Assembly (NCBI RefSeq): GCF_002086815.1
Contig: NZ_MVID01000019.1
Span: forward strand, 1-64,000
Reading direction: 5' to 3'
DNA: 64,000 bases
From: Mycolicibacterium parafortuitum
Lineage (GTDB): Bacteria; Actinomycetota; Actinomycetes; Mycobacteriales; Mycobacteriaceae
Under the pieces are notes generated by a model that saw nothing but the letters and a program-made list of their open reading frames with translations, had not been told where the DNA came from and searched no databases. Within the stretch, counting starts at the first letter, position 1; every line of letters begins with the position of its first letter. Shown here piece after piece: positions 8,989 through 17,693 of the stretch. The position numbers were made by a program, and so were the translations under genes.

Positions 8989-9055
8989 TGAGTTAGCAGC
9001 AACACATTGCCTTGAGTTAGCCTGAGCGCCGGTGGGAACTTAACCTAGCTAAGTT
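8989..9055 (+). promoter_or_regulatory. Repeat-rich control region upstream of mmpS (possible iron-dependent sites)
   Basis: Two direct copies of TGAGTTAGC (8989-8997 and 9013-9021) are followed by a 19-bp element with perfect 6-bp arms, AACTTA-N7-TAAGTT (9037-9055). The repeats share the TTAG/CTAA core with the 19-bp IdeR box (half-site TTAGGTTAG) but match it imperfectly, about 12 of 19 positions for the second copy by hand alignment. mmpS4-mmpL4 of M. tuberculosis is iron-regulated, so these are candidate IdeR or other regulator sites. Confidence 0.45.
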
Positions 9056-9094
9056 ACGATCAGCAGAACATTCGAAACGATTTCCAGGGGTCAA

Positions 9095-9127
9095 ATGCGC
9101 GCCACCACACGGGGTCAGTCGTCGTGA
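9095..9127 (+). CDS. Possible upstream ORF coupled to mmpS
   Basis: A ten-codon frame ([10 protein letters not shown]) starts at ATG 9095 with AGGGG five bases upstream. Its TGA (9125-9127) overlaps the mmpS GTG start (9124-9126) as GTGA, an arrangement that would couple mmpS translation to this leader. Too short to judge as a protein; the evidence is the ribosome site and the exact stop/start overlap. Confidence 0.4.
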   Translation: MRATTRGQSS

Positions 9128-9552
9128 TCGCCATCGGTAAAAAAGTGTGGCTGCCGCTGCTCATCATCGTCGTCGTCGTCGTCGCAGGCCTGACCGTGTC
9201 GCGCATCCGGACGTTCTTCGGCTCGGAGGGCATCATCGAGACGCCGCGCAACTTCGCCGACCTACCGGAACCGTTCGATCCCAAGGTTGTTCGCTACGAG
9301 ATCATCGGCAACGGAAGCTACGCCGACGTGAACTACCTCGACCTCGACGCGAAGCCGCAGCGGGTCGACGGCGCCGCGCTGCCCTGGTCGCTGACGCTGG
9401 AGACCACCGAGCCGTCGGCTGCGCCGAACATCGTCGCCCAGGGTGACAGCAGCACGATCACGTGCCGCATCTACGTCGACGACGAGCTCAAGGACGAGAG
9501 AACGACCGACGGCTTGAATGCCCAGACCTTCTGCTTTGTGAAATCCGCATGA
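9124..9552 (+). CDS. mmpS4: MmpS4-type membrane protein, RND transporter accessory
   Basis: A 142-residue MmpS protein: a short cytoplasmic start, one membrane segment ([18 protein letters not shown], partly encoded by a GTC run), and a periplasmic beta domain ending CFVKSA. The stretch [12 protein letters not shown] and the FFGSE after the membrane segment closely match my recollection of M. tuberculosis MmpS4. MmpS4 works with MmpL4 to export mycobactin/carboxymycobactin siderophores. GTG start, with GGGG nine bases upstream and an overlapping ten-codon upstream frame. It overlaps mmpL by ATGA. Confidence 0.88.
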   Translation: MIAIGKKVWLPLLIIVVVVVAGLTVSRIRTFFGSEGIIETPRNFADLPEPFDPKVVRYEIIGNGSYADVNYLDLDAKPQRVDGAALPWSLTLETTEPSAAPNIVAQGDSSTITCRIYVDDELKDERTTDGLNAQTFCFVKSA

Positions 9553-12455
9553 GCGCACCCGCTTCCGACGCCCGCACCGACGAGTTCCCGACAGCACGGC
9601 AGCAGCACCGCCCGTTCATCCCCCGGATGATCCGGCTGTTCGCGCTGCCGATCATCCTCGGCTGGATCGCGCTGATCGTCGTCGTCAACGTCACGGTGCC
9701 GCAGCTCGAGACGGTCGGCGAGATGCAGGCCGTGTCGATGAGCCCCAACGACGCGCCGTCGATGATCTCGATGAAGAAGGTCGGCGAGCTGTTCGAGGAA
9801 GGCGACTCCGACAGCTCGGTGATGATCGTCTTCGAGGGTGAGAAACCCCTCGGCGACGCCGAGCACGCCTGGTACGACGAGTTGGTCGACCGGCTGGAGG
9901 CCGACACCGAGCACGTGCAGTCGGTTCAGGACTTCTGGAGCGACCCACTCACCGCGTCCGGCTCCCAGAGCAACGACGGGTTGTCCGCCTACGTCCAGGT
10001 CAAGCTCTCCGGCAACCAGGGCGAGGCGCTGGCCAACGAGTCGGTGAAGGCCGTCCAGGCCATCGTCAACAGCCTGGAACCTCCGCCGGGGGTGAAGGCC
10101 TTCGTCACCGGCCCCGCCGCGCTGGCCGCCGACCAGCACATCGCCGGCGACCGCAGCATGCGCGTGATCGAGTTGGCGACGTTCACGGTGATCATCGTGA
10201 TGCTGCTGCTGGTGTACCGGTCGATCGTCACGGTGCTGATCACGTTGGTGATGGTGGTGCTCTCGCTGGCCACCGCGCGCGGCATCGTCGCGTTCCTCGG
10301 CTACCACGAGATCATCGGCCTCTCCACCTTCGCCACCAACCTGCTGGTGACGCTGGCCATCGCCGCGGCGACGGACTATGCGATCTTCCTGATAGGCCGA
10401 TATCAGGAGGCCCGAACACAAGGCGAGGACAAAGAGTCCGCCTACTACACGATGTTCCACGGCACCGCGCACGTGGTGTTGGGGTCCGGTCTGACCATCG
10501 CCGGCGCGACGTTCTGCCTGAGCTTCACCCGGCTGCCGTACTTCCAGACCATGGGTGTCCCGCTGGCGATCGGCATGTTCGTCGTCGTGATGGCCGGCGT
10601 GGTGCTGATGGTCGCGATCATCAGCGTCGCGACCCGCTTCGGCAAACTCCTCGAACCCAAGCGTGCGATGCGCATCCGAGGCTGGCGCAAGATCGGCGCC
10701 GCGATCGTGCGCTGGCCCGGTCCGATCCTGGTGGCCGCGATGGCGATCACGCTGGTCGGGCTGCTGGCCCTGCCCGGCTACAAGACCAACTACAACGACC
10801 GCGAGTACCTGCCCGCCGACCTGCCGGCCAACCAGGGTTACGCGGTCGCCGATCGCCATTTCGACCAGGCCCGGATGAACCCCGAGCTGCTGATGATCGA
10901 AAGCGACCACGACCTGCGCAACTCGGCCGACTTCCTCGTCATCGACAAGATCGCCAAGGCGATCTTCCGGGTCGAGGGCATCGCCCGGGTGCAAGCCATC
11001 ACCCGGCCCGACGGCAAGCCGATCAAGCACACCTCGATTCCGTTCCAGATGAGCATGCAGGGCACCACCCAGCGGCTCAACGAGAAGTACATGCAGGACC
11101 GGATGGCCGACATGCTGGTCCAGGCCGACGAGATGGCCAACACCATCAAGACGATGGAGAAGATGTCGAGCCTGACCGAGCAGATGGCCGACATCACCCA
11201 CAGCATGGTCACCAAGATGGAGGGCATGGTCGTCGACATCGAGGACCTGCGCGACAGCATCGCGAACTTCGACGACTTCTTCCGCCCGATCCGCAACTAC
11301 TTCTACTGGGAACCGCACTGCTACAACATCCCGGTGTGCTGGGCGCTGCGGTCGGTGTTCGACACCCTCGACGGCATCAACATCATGACCGATGACTTCA
11401 AGGAGATCATCCCGGACATGAAGCGTCTGGACGCATTGATGCCCCAGATGGTCGCGCTGATGCCCGAGATGATCCAGACCATGAAGACGATGCGGACCAT
11501 GATGCTGACGATGTATCAGTCGCAGAAGGGTCAGCAGGATCAGATGGCGGCGATGTCGGAGGATGCCGATGCCATGGGCGAGGCCTTCGACAACTCGATG
11601 AACGACGACTCGTTCTATCTACCGCCGGAGATCTTCGAGAATGCCGACTTCCAGCGCGGTCTGGAGCAGTTCCTGTCCCCCGACGGGCACGCGGTGCGCT
11701 TCATCATCTCCCACGAGGGTGATCCGCTGAGCCCCGAGGGCGTGGCCAAGATCGACAAGATCAAGACCGCGGCCAAGGAGGCGGTCAAGGGCACTCCGCT
11801 GGAGGGTTCGAAGATCTACCTCGGCGGCACCGCATCGGTGTTCAAGGACATGCAGGACGGCAACAACTACGACCTGCTGATCGCCGGGATCTCGGCGCTG
11901 GGCCTGATCTTCATCATCATGCTGATCCTGACCCGTGCGGTGGTCGCCGCAGCGGTGATCGTCGGCACGGTGGTGCTGTCGCTGGCCGCGTCGTTCGGGC
12001 TGTCGGTGTTGTTCTGGCAGCACATCCTGGGCCAGCCGCTGCACTGGATGGTGCTCGCGATGGCGGTGATCATCCTGCTCGCGGTGGGCGCCGACTACAA
12101 CCTGTTGTTGGTCTCCCGACTCAAGGAGGAGATCCACGCCGGCATCGGCACGGGCATCATCCGCGCGATGGGCGGGAGCGGTTCCGTCGTAACGGCCGCA
12201 GGTTTGGTCTTCGCGCTTACGATGATGTCAATGTCGGTCAGCGAGTTGACCGTCATCGGACAGGTCGGTACGACGATCGGTCTGGGTCTGTTGTTCGACA
12301 CCCTGGTGATCCGAGCGTTCATGACCCCGTCCATCGCCGCGCTGCTGGGCCCGTGGTTCTGGTGGCCGCAACGGGTTCGCACCCGTCCTGTTCCCGCACC
12401 CTGGCCGAGACCCGGCGGGCTGCAATCGGATCCGTCGGAAGGAGTGAGGGCATGA
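9549..12455 (+). CDS. mmpL4: MmpL4-type RND transporter
   Basis: A 968-residue RND-superfamily exporter with the MmpL layout: one N-terminal membrane segment ([18 protein letters not shown]), a first periplasmic domain, five membrane helices including the proton-relay region [16 protein letters not shown], a second periplasmic domain with a long Met-rich coiled-coil stretch ([20 protein letters not shown] and following), and a second helix bundle with [15 protein letters not shown]. Length and the extended coiled coil fit the MmpL4/MmpL5 class, which exports siderophores with MmpS4/S5; glycopeptidolipid-type MmpL4 relatives are the main alternative. The ATG at 9549 overlaps the mmpS stop, and the stop overlaps the next gene. 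Confidence 0.88.
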   Translation: MSAPASDARTDEFPTARQQHRPFIPRMIRLFALPIILGWIALIVVVNVTVPQLETVGEMQAVSMSPNDAPSMISMKKVGELFEEGDSDSSVMIVFEGEKPLGDAEHAWYDELVDRLEADTEHVQSVQDFWSDPLTASGSQSNDGLSAYVQVKLSGNQGEALANESVKAVQAIVNSLEPPPGVKAFVTGPAALAADQHIAGDRSMRVIELATFTVIIVMLLLVYRSIVTVLITLVMVVLSLATARGIVAFLGYHEIIGLSTFATNLLVTLAIAAATDYAIFLIGRYQEARTQGEDKESAYYTMFHGTAHVVLGSGLTIAGATFCLSFTRLPYFQTMGVPLAIGMFVVVMAGVVLMVAIISVATRFGKLLEPKRAMRIRGWRKIGAAIVRWPGPILVAAMAITLVGLLALPGYKTNYNDREYLPADLPANQGYAVADRHFDQARMNPELLMIESDHDLRNSADFLVIDKIAKAIFRVEGIARVQAITRPDGKPIKHTSIPFQMSMQGTTQRLNEKYMQDRMADMLVQADEMANTIKTMEKMSSLTEQMADITHSMVTKMEGMVVDIEDLRDSIANFDDFFRPIRNYFYWEPHCYNIPVCWALRSVFDTLDGINIMTDDFKEIIPDMKRLDALMPQMVALMPEMIQTMKTMRTMMLTMYQSQKGQQDQMAAMSEDADAMGEAFDNSMNDDSFYLPPEIFENADFQRGLEQFLSPDGHAVRFIISHEGDPLSPEGVAKIDKIKTAAKEAVKGTPLEGSKIYLGGTASVFKDMQDGNNYDLLIAGISALGLIFIIMLILTRAVVAAAVIVGTVVLSLAASFGLSVLFWQHILGQPLHWMVLAMAVIILLAVGADYNLLLVSRLKEEIHAGIGTGIIRAMGGSGSVVTAAGLVFALTMMSMSVSELTVIGQVGTTIGLGLLFDTLVIRAFMTPSIAALLGPWFWWPQRVRTRPVPAPWPRPGGLQSDPSEGVRA

Positions 12456-12805
12456 GGCGCCTCATGGTCGGTGTCGCTGCGGCGGCTGTGACGCTGGGAG
12501 CACTGGGAACCGCGGCACCCGCCGCGGCCGATCCCGATACCGCGTTCGCCAACGAGCTGAACACATACGGGATCTACGGTCAGAAGGACTACAACGCCTG
12601 GATCGGCAAGATCGCGTGTAAGCGGCTACGGACCAACGTCGACCCCGACGTGTTCGCGTCGGCGAAGTTCGTGCACGACCAGCTGCAGACCGACTCGTCG
12701 ACCGATCAGGCCTACAAGTTCCTCGCCGCGGCGCTGCGCACCTACTGCCCGGACCGGCTGCCGATCCTCGACCAGGCCGCCGGGGCCGCCGAAGCCCCGG
12801 CCTAG
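12452..12805 (+). CDS. DUF732 secreted protein
   Basis: A 117-residue protein with a Sec signal peptide ([13 protein letters not shown] then APAAAADPD cleavage region) and a DUF732 domain: [13 protein letters not shown], two cysteines (KIACKRL and RTYCPDR, likely one disulfide) and a helical core with [13 protein letters not shown]732 proteins are small exported mycobacterial proteins of unknown role. It overlaps mmpL by ATGA and has GGAGTGAGGG upstream, so it is the third gene of the export operon and probably a periplasmic helper of the transporter (inference). Confidence 0.82.
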   Translation: MRRLMVGVAAAAVTLGALGTAAPAAADPDTAFANELNTYGIYGQKDYNAWIGKIACKRLRTNVDPDVFASAKFVHDQLQTDSSTDQAYKFLAAALRTYCPDRLPILDQAAGAAEAPA

Positions 12806-12824
12806 CCAGGACGCCACACCTCCC

Positions 12825-12889
12825 CCACCGCGAGCGTGCGTGTCTGCACTCAGACGCGCCGCTCGCGGTGGTATTTGACGCACGCTCGC
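12825..12889. repeat. Nested inverted repeat with two mutually exclusive hairpins
   Basis: CCACCGCGAGCG (12825-12836) pairs perfectly with CGCTCGCGGTGG (12860-12871), while GCGAGCGTGCGT (12830-12841), which uses the same bases, pairs perfectly with ACGCACGCTCGC (12878-12889). A third stem, GTCTG-cact-CAGAC (12842-12855), sits inside. The element lies between convergent genes and resembles palindromic intergenic elements I recall from other mycobacteria; copy number was not checked. Confidence 0.6.
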
Positions 12890-12918
12890 GCCGAAGCGAC
12901 TGCCGCACAACCGTTCAC

Positions 12919-12952
12919 AAAAAAGTTCGGCGGCGCCGTAGCGCCGCCGAAC
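12919..12952 (-). terminator. Intrinsic terminator of the Rv0455c-like gene
   Basis: A perfect 12-bp stem (GTTCGGCGGCGC at 12925-12936, GCGCCGCCGAAC at 12941-12952) with a four-base loop. On the minus strand it is followed by six Ts (A run at 12919-12924), a canonical terminator just downstream of the stop of the 12968-13435 gene. It also separates that gene from the convergent mmpL operon. Confidence 0.85.
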
Positions 12953-12967
12953 CGGGAAAACCTGGGA

Positions 12968-13435
12968 CTACCGACCCGCCCAGTTCCACACGGACATGTC
13001 GCCGCGGGGGTAGTTCATGCAGACGTCGGTGGCATGCGCGACGACGCCCTTGTTGTTGAAGAACAGCTTGGCCCAGTTGCCCCAGCGGGTCGCGACCTGC
13101 TCGTAGTAGATGTTCGTCGCGGTGTTCTCCGAGTACTGACGGCGCCCGACCGGGTCCAGCGAGAAGAACCAGTGGATGCGGTCGAACGCGGCCTGCTGCA
13201 CATCGAGCGGCCGGTTGCTGCGGTCGATCATGTAGCGCTCGAAGTACACCGGGTTGGTGTCGCGCACGGCGGCCATGTACTGCTCGACGTCGCACTGGGT
13301 GTGGATGATGCGGCGCGGGATCGGATAGTCGTCGGTGGAGTCGGCGAGCGCCGGCCCGGCGGTACCCACGCACATCGCCGCGGCGCCGATGAGGCCCAGA
13401 CCCATCCGCGCGATGCGGCTCTTCAGTCCAGTCAT
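12968..13435 (-). CDS. Rv0455c-like secreted protein (DUF5078), siderophore secretion factor
   Basis: A 155-residue exported protein: signal peptide to about ALADS, then a compact helical domain. [55 protein letters not shown] and the ending GDMSVWNWA match my recollection of M. tuberculosis Rv0455c closely. It has two cysteines (TQCDV, DVCMN), consistent with one disulfide. Rv0455c has been reported to be needed for siderophore secretion alongside MmpL4/MmpL5, and in M. tuberculosis it lies a few genes from mmpS4-mmpL4. Here it is convergent with that operon. AGGAG precedes the ATG; a strong terminator follows. Confidence 0.88.
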   Translation of the reverse strand: MTGLKSRIARMGLGLIGAAAMCVGTAGPALADSTDDYPIPRRIIHTQCDVEQYMAAVRDTNPVYFERYMIDRSNRPLDVQQAAFDRIHWFFSLDPVGRRQYSENTATNIYYEQVATRWGNWAKLFFNNKGVVAHATDVCMNYPRGDMSVWNWAGR

Positions 13436-13538
13436 CGTTGCTCCTGTGTTGTCGTTCGATCGATCCGCGATGGCGCGGGCATTACCCGCAGTGAGTGTAT
13501 AGCGCAGCTAGACAGCTGTTTGGTGCTGATCACCGGAT

Positions 13539-13826
13539 TTAACCGCCGCCCGTGACGGGATTCGACGTCAGCGAGATGAAGGAGCCGTTGATCCAGACGC
13601 CCCAGCGGCCGCCCCATCCCGAGAACCACACGACCGGATGCCCGTTCCAGAACTCCGACGGCTTCGGCGGGGCCCATGCGGGCGGTACCTCACCGACCGG
13701 CGCGGGCGGCGGTGCGGGTTGCGCGAAGGCCGGCGCGGCAACGGAACCCACCGCCCCGATCGCCATCCCGCCCACCAATACGGCGGCGGGCAGCGCGGTC
13801 TTGATCAGGGTCTTGAACGAGCCCAT
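13539..13826 (-). CDS. Small secreted Trp-rich protein, unknown function
   Basis: A 95-residue exported protein. The signal peptide covers about 1-35 (KTALPAAVLVGGMAIGAV then PAFAQP). The mature part is Pro-rich, then a tryptophan/glycine-rich module (PSEFWNGHPVVWFSGWGGRW, then GVWINGSFISL) that looks like a small beta sheet. No family recognised. GGGAG lies eight bases before the ATG. An AT-rich stretch at about 13858-13875 (TATATATGCTAAATAC on the coding strand) probably holds its -10. The longer in-frame extension upstream reads through the convergent MFS gene and is not used. Confidence 0.65.
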   Translation of the reverse strand: MGSFKTLIKTALPAAVLVGGMAIGAVGSVAAPAFAQPAPPPAPVGEVPPAWAPPKPSEFWNGHPVVWFSGWGGRWGVWINGSFISLTSNPVTGGG

Positions 13827-14000
13827 GGATGAACTCCCACATCGATCGCGAGCAGAGTATTTAGCATATATAACCAGCCGGCCCGGTGGCCAACCCGGGC
13901 CCGGACTCGCCGTCCATATGCCGCCGGATTGCCGCCCCCGCACGCCCTGTGCATGACATTCTGGGACCCGTCTGTAACGGATCGGCAGCGAGGAGACCTG

Positions 14001-15275
14001 ATGTCGGCACCGTCGTCGGCGGAGGCCACCAAACACACCCACAGCCCCAGACGGGCCTGGGCGGCCGTCGGCACGCTCGCGGTCGTCGGCACGCTGAACT
14101 ACGCCGACCGGTTCCTGCCCGCGGTGCTCGCCGAACCGATCCGCGAGGATCTCTCGTTGTCCGACACCGCGATCGGCGTGATCAACGGGTTCGGCTTCCT
14201 GGCCGTCTACGCGCTGATCGGCATCCCGATCGCCCGCGTCTCGGACCGCGGCGCGTACGGGCTGGTGATCTCGGGCTGCCTGTCGCTGTGGGGCGTGATG
14301 ACCATGCTCGGCGGCGCCGTGCAGTCCGGGTTCCAGCTCGCGCTCACCCGCGTCGGCGTGGCGGTCGGCGAGGCCGGCTCGACTCCGGCCGCGCATGCCT
14401 ACGTCGCGCGCAACTTCCCCCCGGAACGGCGCGCGGCACCGCTGGCCGTCATCACGCTGGCGATCCCACTGGCCAGCGCGGCCAGCCTGATCGGCGGCGG
14501 CCTGCTCGCCCAGGAGCTGGGCTGGCGCACCGCGTTCGTGGTGATGGGTGCGCTGAGCGTGCTGTTCGTCCCGGTGGTGCTCGTGGTCGTCGGCCGCAGG
14601 CAGCCGCCGCCGACGGAACCGGTTGCCACACAGCAGGTCCCGGCGAACTGGTGGGACATCCTGCGCAAGCCCAGCTATCTGATGATCGTCGCGGGGGCGG
14701 CGTCGATCTCGATCGCCGGCTACGCGGTGACGACGTTCGCGCCCGCGTTCCTGATGCGCGCGCGGGGCATGTCCCTCGGTGACGTCGGTGTGCACTACGG
14801 CATCGCCAGCGGCCTGACCGGAATCCTCGGCCTGTTGGTCGTCGGCAGGGTCGCCGACCGGTTGTCCCGGGTCGACCCGCGCTGGCTGCTGTGGCTGGTC
14901 GCGTTGATGACCGCCGTGCTGATCCCGTTCTCCACCCTCGGCTTCATCGTCGGCAGCCCCGGGCTGGCGGTGCTGTTCATCGCGCTGAGCTACGTGGTCG
15001 GCACGGCCTACATGGCCCCGTCGATCGCGGCGATCCAACGCCTGGTGCCCGCCGAACAGCGCGCCACCGCGTCGGCGATCTTCCTGTTCTTCAGTGCGAT
15101 CCTCGGGTCGGCGGGGCCGTTCGTCGCGGGGCTGATCAGCGATGCGCTCAAGGACGACCTCGGCACCATGTCGCTGGGCCGGGCGCTGCTGTACGTGGTG
15201 CCGGTGATGCATCTGGTCGCGATCGGCTGCTACCTGTTGGCGAGCCGGCGCTACCTGCGCGAGATCGTCGCGTGA
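14001..15275 (+). CDS. MFS transporter, spinster-like
   Basis: A 424-residue major facilitator with 12 predicted membrane helices. LNYADRFLPAVL in helix 1, the loop-2 motif IARVSDRGAYG and GEAGSTPAAHAYV in helix 4-5 resemble the spinster-like branch, whose bacterial members carry varied organic anions or lipids; the substrate is unknown. The ATG at 14001 is chosen because GAGGAGACCTG directly precedes it. It ends 3 bp from the convergent flavoprotein gene, so the two genes share a 3' boundary with no visible terminator. Confidence 0.85.
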   Translation: MSAPSSAEATKHTHSPRRAWAAVGTLAVVGTLNYADRFLPAVLAEPIREDLSLSDTAIGVINGFGFLAVYALIGIPIARVSDRGAYGLVISGCLSLWGVMTMLGGAVQSGFQLALTRVGVAVGEAGSTPAAHAYVARNFPPERRAAPLAVITLAIPLASAASLIGGGLLAQELGWRTAFVVMGALSVLFVPVVLVVVGRRQPPPTEPVATQQVPANWWDILRKPSYLMIVAGAASISIAGYAVTTFAPAFLMRARGMSLGDVGVHYGIASGLTGILGLLVVGRVADRLSRVDPRWLLWLVALMTAVLIPFSTLGFIVGSPGLAVLFIALSYVVGTAYMAPSIAAIQRLVPAEQRATASAIFLFFSAILGSAGPFVAGLISDALKDDLGTMSLGRALLYVVPVMHLVAIGCYLLASRRYLREIVA

Positions 15276-15278
15276 GCG

Positions 15279-16439
15279 TCAGAGCCCGAAGTGGTCCTCG
15301 ACGATGCCGAGCCACACCTGGGCGGCGTCCATGGCGACCTTCTCGCTGATGAAGGCGTGCTGGGTGCCGGTGTAGATGTCGCGGAACGCCCGCTCGAGGC
15401 GGCTGCCCTCCCGGATCGACGTGGTGCCCGCCGCCAGATGCGCCCATTCGGCGCAGGCGCGGGCAGTGTCGGTGGCGAAGACCGCCGCCACCCGCATATC
15501 GGCCCGCTGCGTCGGCGTCAGGTCCGCACCGGCGTCGACGGCGGCCTCGGCGGTGCCGAACGCGTCGAGTACCAGCAGTCGCGCCGCACGCCACGCGGCG
15601 ACGTGGTGCGCCAGATCCTTCTGGAAGGTCGGCCGGCTGGCGAGCGCGGCCATATCGCTCATCCGGAACTTCGTCTCGGCCAGTTCGGCGACATCGTCGA
15701 GCATGCTCTTGGCCACCCCGAGCGCCCATGCGGCGTGCCCTGCGGCGGTCACCGGCATCATGCCCATCCGGCCCGCGGCCGAACTCCCCCGCTCCGGCTC
15801 ACGGGTGAACAGCGCGAAGGTGCGCCCGTGCGGGACGAACACGTCGTCGATCGCGTAGTCATAGGAGCCGGTGCCGCGCAGTCCCTGGACGTGCCAGCCG
15901 TCTTTGAACGACACCTCCGACCGCGGCACGATCGCGATCTGCATGTCGGGGATACCCTCGGCGACCCACCGGATCTCGCCGTCGACCATCGGCATGAACC
16001 CGGCGGCGACGTATTCGGCGTGGCCGGTGCCCGATCCGAAACTCCACGCCCCGGTCAGCCGGTAGCCGCCGTCGACGGCGACGCCCTGGCCGTTGGGGAA
16101 GAACTGGCCGCCCATCGTGACGCGGTGGTCGTTGGCGGTGAACACCTCGGCGAACCCGTCGGCGGGCAGGTAGGTCGCCGCGGCGAACGCCGAGGGGAAG
16201 TTCGCGATCCCCACCCAGCCGAACGACCCGTCCTGCCAAGCCATTTCGATCCAGGTCTCGATCATCTCGGAAAACGATGGCTCACAGCCGCCGGCTTCGC
16301 GCGGATTGAACGCCGCCATCAGCCCGCTGCCCCACATCGCGTCGACGACAGCCGGCGCCAGGGTCCGCAGTTGTTCGGATTCGGCTGCATGGTCACGAAC
16401 CACGTCGCGCAGCGAATGTGCCTTCTCGACCGCCGTCAC
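15279..16439 (-). CDS. Acyl-CoA dehydrogenase-like flavoprotein
   Basis: A 386-residue acyl-CoA dehydrogenase-fold protein: N-terminal helical domain (LRTLAPAVVDAMWGSGLMAAF), middle beta domain (FFPNGQGVAVDGGYRLTGAWSFGSG, with GTGSYDYAIDDVFVP), and C-terminal helical domain (MRVAAVFATDTARACAEW to the end). The W-x-F-x-SG motif and the overall pattern resemble class D flavin monooxygenases (HsaA/pigment-type hydroxylases) at least as well as true dehydrogenases, and the usual catalytic Glu could not be placed. It would need a separate flavin reductase in the former case. GTG start; its 3' end abuts the MFS gene. Confidence 0.8.
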   Translation of the reverse strand: MTAVEKAHSLRDVVRDHAAESEQLRTLAPAVVDAMWGSGLMAAFNPREAGGCEPSFSEMIETWIEMAWQDGSFGWVGIANFPSAFAAATYLPADGFAEVFTANDHRVTMGGQFFPNGQGVAVDGGYRLTGAWSFGSGTGHAEYVAAGFMPMVDGEIRWVAEGIPDMQIAIVPRSEVSFKDGWHVQGLRGTGSYDYAIDDVFVPHGRTFALFTREPERGSSAAGRMGMMPVTAAGHAAWALGVAKSMLDDVAELAETKFRMSDMAALASRPTFQKDLAHHVAAWRAARLLVLDAFGTAEAAVDAGADLTPTQRADMRVAAVFATDTARACAEWAHLAAGTTSIREGSRLERAFRDIYTGTQHAFISEKVAMDAAQVWLGIVEDHFGL

Positions 16440-16457
16440 GGCCTCGACGTTAGCCCG

Positions 16458-17405
16458 TCAGGGCAGCGCACTGAACAGATTCACCGGAACTGTCATGTCG
16501 GTGTCGGGCAGCAGCGACGTGACCTCGGCGGGCCCCGCGGCCGCGGGGGCGTCGGGCAGGTGGGCCTGCCCGGTCGCGGCGGTGTCGGTGACGGCCTCCG
16601 GCGCGGACACCGGCGCGGACACGACGGGCACGGCCGGGGCGGCAGGCGCGGCCATGTGGTGCGGGACGCCTTCGGGGAGGTGCGGAACCCCCGCGGGCGC
16701 GGGCACTGCCGCGGGCGCGGGCACTGCCGCAGGCGCGGGCACTGCCGCAGGCGCGACGGCGTACACCCGGCGCACCGGTTCGGCCGCCGCTTGTTGTGAG
16801 GAGGCCGGTTGCGACGGGACGACTTTGCGGACGACGCCGGCGGCACCGTCGGTGGAGGCGGGTACGGAGACCCAACCCGCCTCGACGGCCGGGGTGACGT
16901 CGGTTGCGGTCTGCTCGATCGCCGGCGCCGAGCCCGAGGTGAGCAACAGGCCGGCGGCCGCGGCGGCGGCCGCCGCGCCGAGCACCGCGACCGCGATCCG
17001 GGCACGCGTCATGCGGCGCCTGCCCATCGTGCGCCCGATACTCGTGGTGACGGCGAACGCGGCGCCGTACGCGAGCGCGACACCGGGCTCGCTGTCCGGG
17101 CGCACCATCACGGCGACGGCGTCGGCGTACGGAACGGCCTCGACCTCGCGGAAACCCAGGCCACGCAAGCGGTTCTGCAGCCGCGGCCCGTCGGCGGCGG
17201 CGTCTTTGCTCCATGTGAGGCGGACCCGGTCGACGTCGACGCCGGCGTTGGTGGCGATGGCATGCGCGCCGCGGGCGGCCGCGCCCGCGATCTGATCGTC
17301 GGCGTGCACCTGGATCACATCGTGGTCGAGAACGGCACCGGCGTCGTCGACCAGCACCCAGGCCACATTCTCCGAGGTCAGCGACAGACCCAGCACGACA
17401 CCCAC
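16458..17405 (-). CDS. DUF7159-type protein with Ala/Pro-rich tail
   Basis: A 315-residue protein with a globular N-terminus (MGVVLGLSLTSENVAWVLVD, an actin/ASKHA-like opening strand; then WSKDAAADGPRLQNRLRGLGF), a single hydrophobic segment (AVAVLGAAAAAAAAGLLL, about 140-158) and a low-complexity extracytoplasmic tail with repeated VPAPAA units. The same architecture recurs at 34320-35462, so the two are paralogues. These belong to what I know as a mycobacterial DUF7159 family of unknown function. GTG start with GGGAG upstream. The tail could span cell-wall layers (inference). Confidence 0.75.
   Translation of the reverse strand: MGVVLGLSLTSENVAWVLVDDAGAVLDHDVIQVHADDQIAGAAARGAHAIATNAGVDVDRVRLTWSKDAAADGPRLQNRLRGLGFREVEAVPYADAVAVMVRPDSEPGVALAYGAAFAVTTSIGRTMGRRRMTRARIAVAVLGAAAAAAAAGLLLTSGSAPAIEQTATDVTPAVEAGWVSVPASTDGAAGVVRKVVPSQPASSQQAAAEPVRRVYAVAPAAVPAPAAVPAPAAVPAPAGVPHLPEGVPHHMAAPAAPAVPVVSAPVSAPEAVTDTAATGQAHLPDAPAAAGPAEVTSLLPDTDMTVPVNLFSALP
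16697..16750. repeat. Tandem 18-bp repeat, three units
   Basis: Three near-perfect copies of GCGCGGGCACTGCCGCxG (16697-16714, 16715-16732, 16733-16750; one base varies). They encode the repeated hexapeptide VPAPAA in the DUF7159 protein. In-frame length changes are likely between strains. Confidence 0.85.
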
Positions 17406-17693
17406 GCCGTCTCCCTTCCCGCTCCCCGGTAGTTGTGTGATCTATCGGACAGATGCGGGTAGTTGTTACCGCTGGGGTGCGTGTGTACGGCTGTGGACAC
17501 CGCCCCCGTTGTTCGGCGGAAGCGTAACGCCGTCGTCGGGTTCTCGCTCGGCGTGCGCGACGCCGGACAGCGCATCACCGGGATGATTAGCCAGGGGCTG
17601 TATCGCGTTGATCGGCAATGCTCTTGCGGGGCCGTGCATACAATCAGCCTCTGGCAGTGATCCGGGTCACACCGGAGGGAATGGGGCGGCAGC

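Noticed and set aside
8989-9055. A perfect IdeR box upstream of mmpS
   Set aside because: Only partial matches to the 19-bp consensus were found; kept as a candidate region, not as a called IdeR site.
9163-9186. GTC run in mmpS as a phase-variable repeat
   Set aside because: The unit is three bases long and encodes valines in the membrane segment, so length changes keep the frame; no on/off switching expected.
13827-15212. Long in-frame extension of the 95-residue Trp-rich protein (minus strand)
   Set aside because: Overlaps the MFS transporter gene; a good start and signal peptide exist at 13826.
17463-17660. 65-codon plus-strand frame before the ethanolamine-type permease
   Set aside because: No ribosome site, no signal or domain, mixed composition; probably chance in a promoter region.
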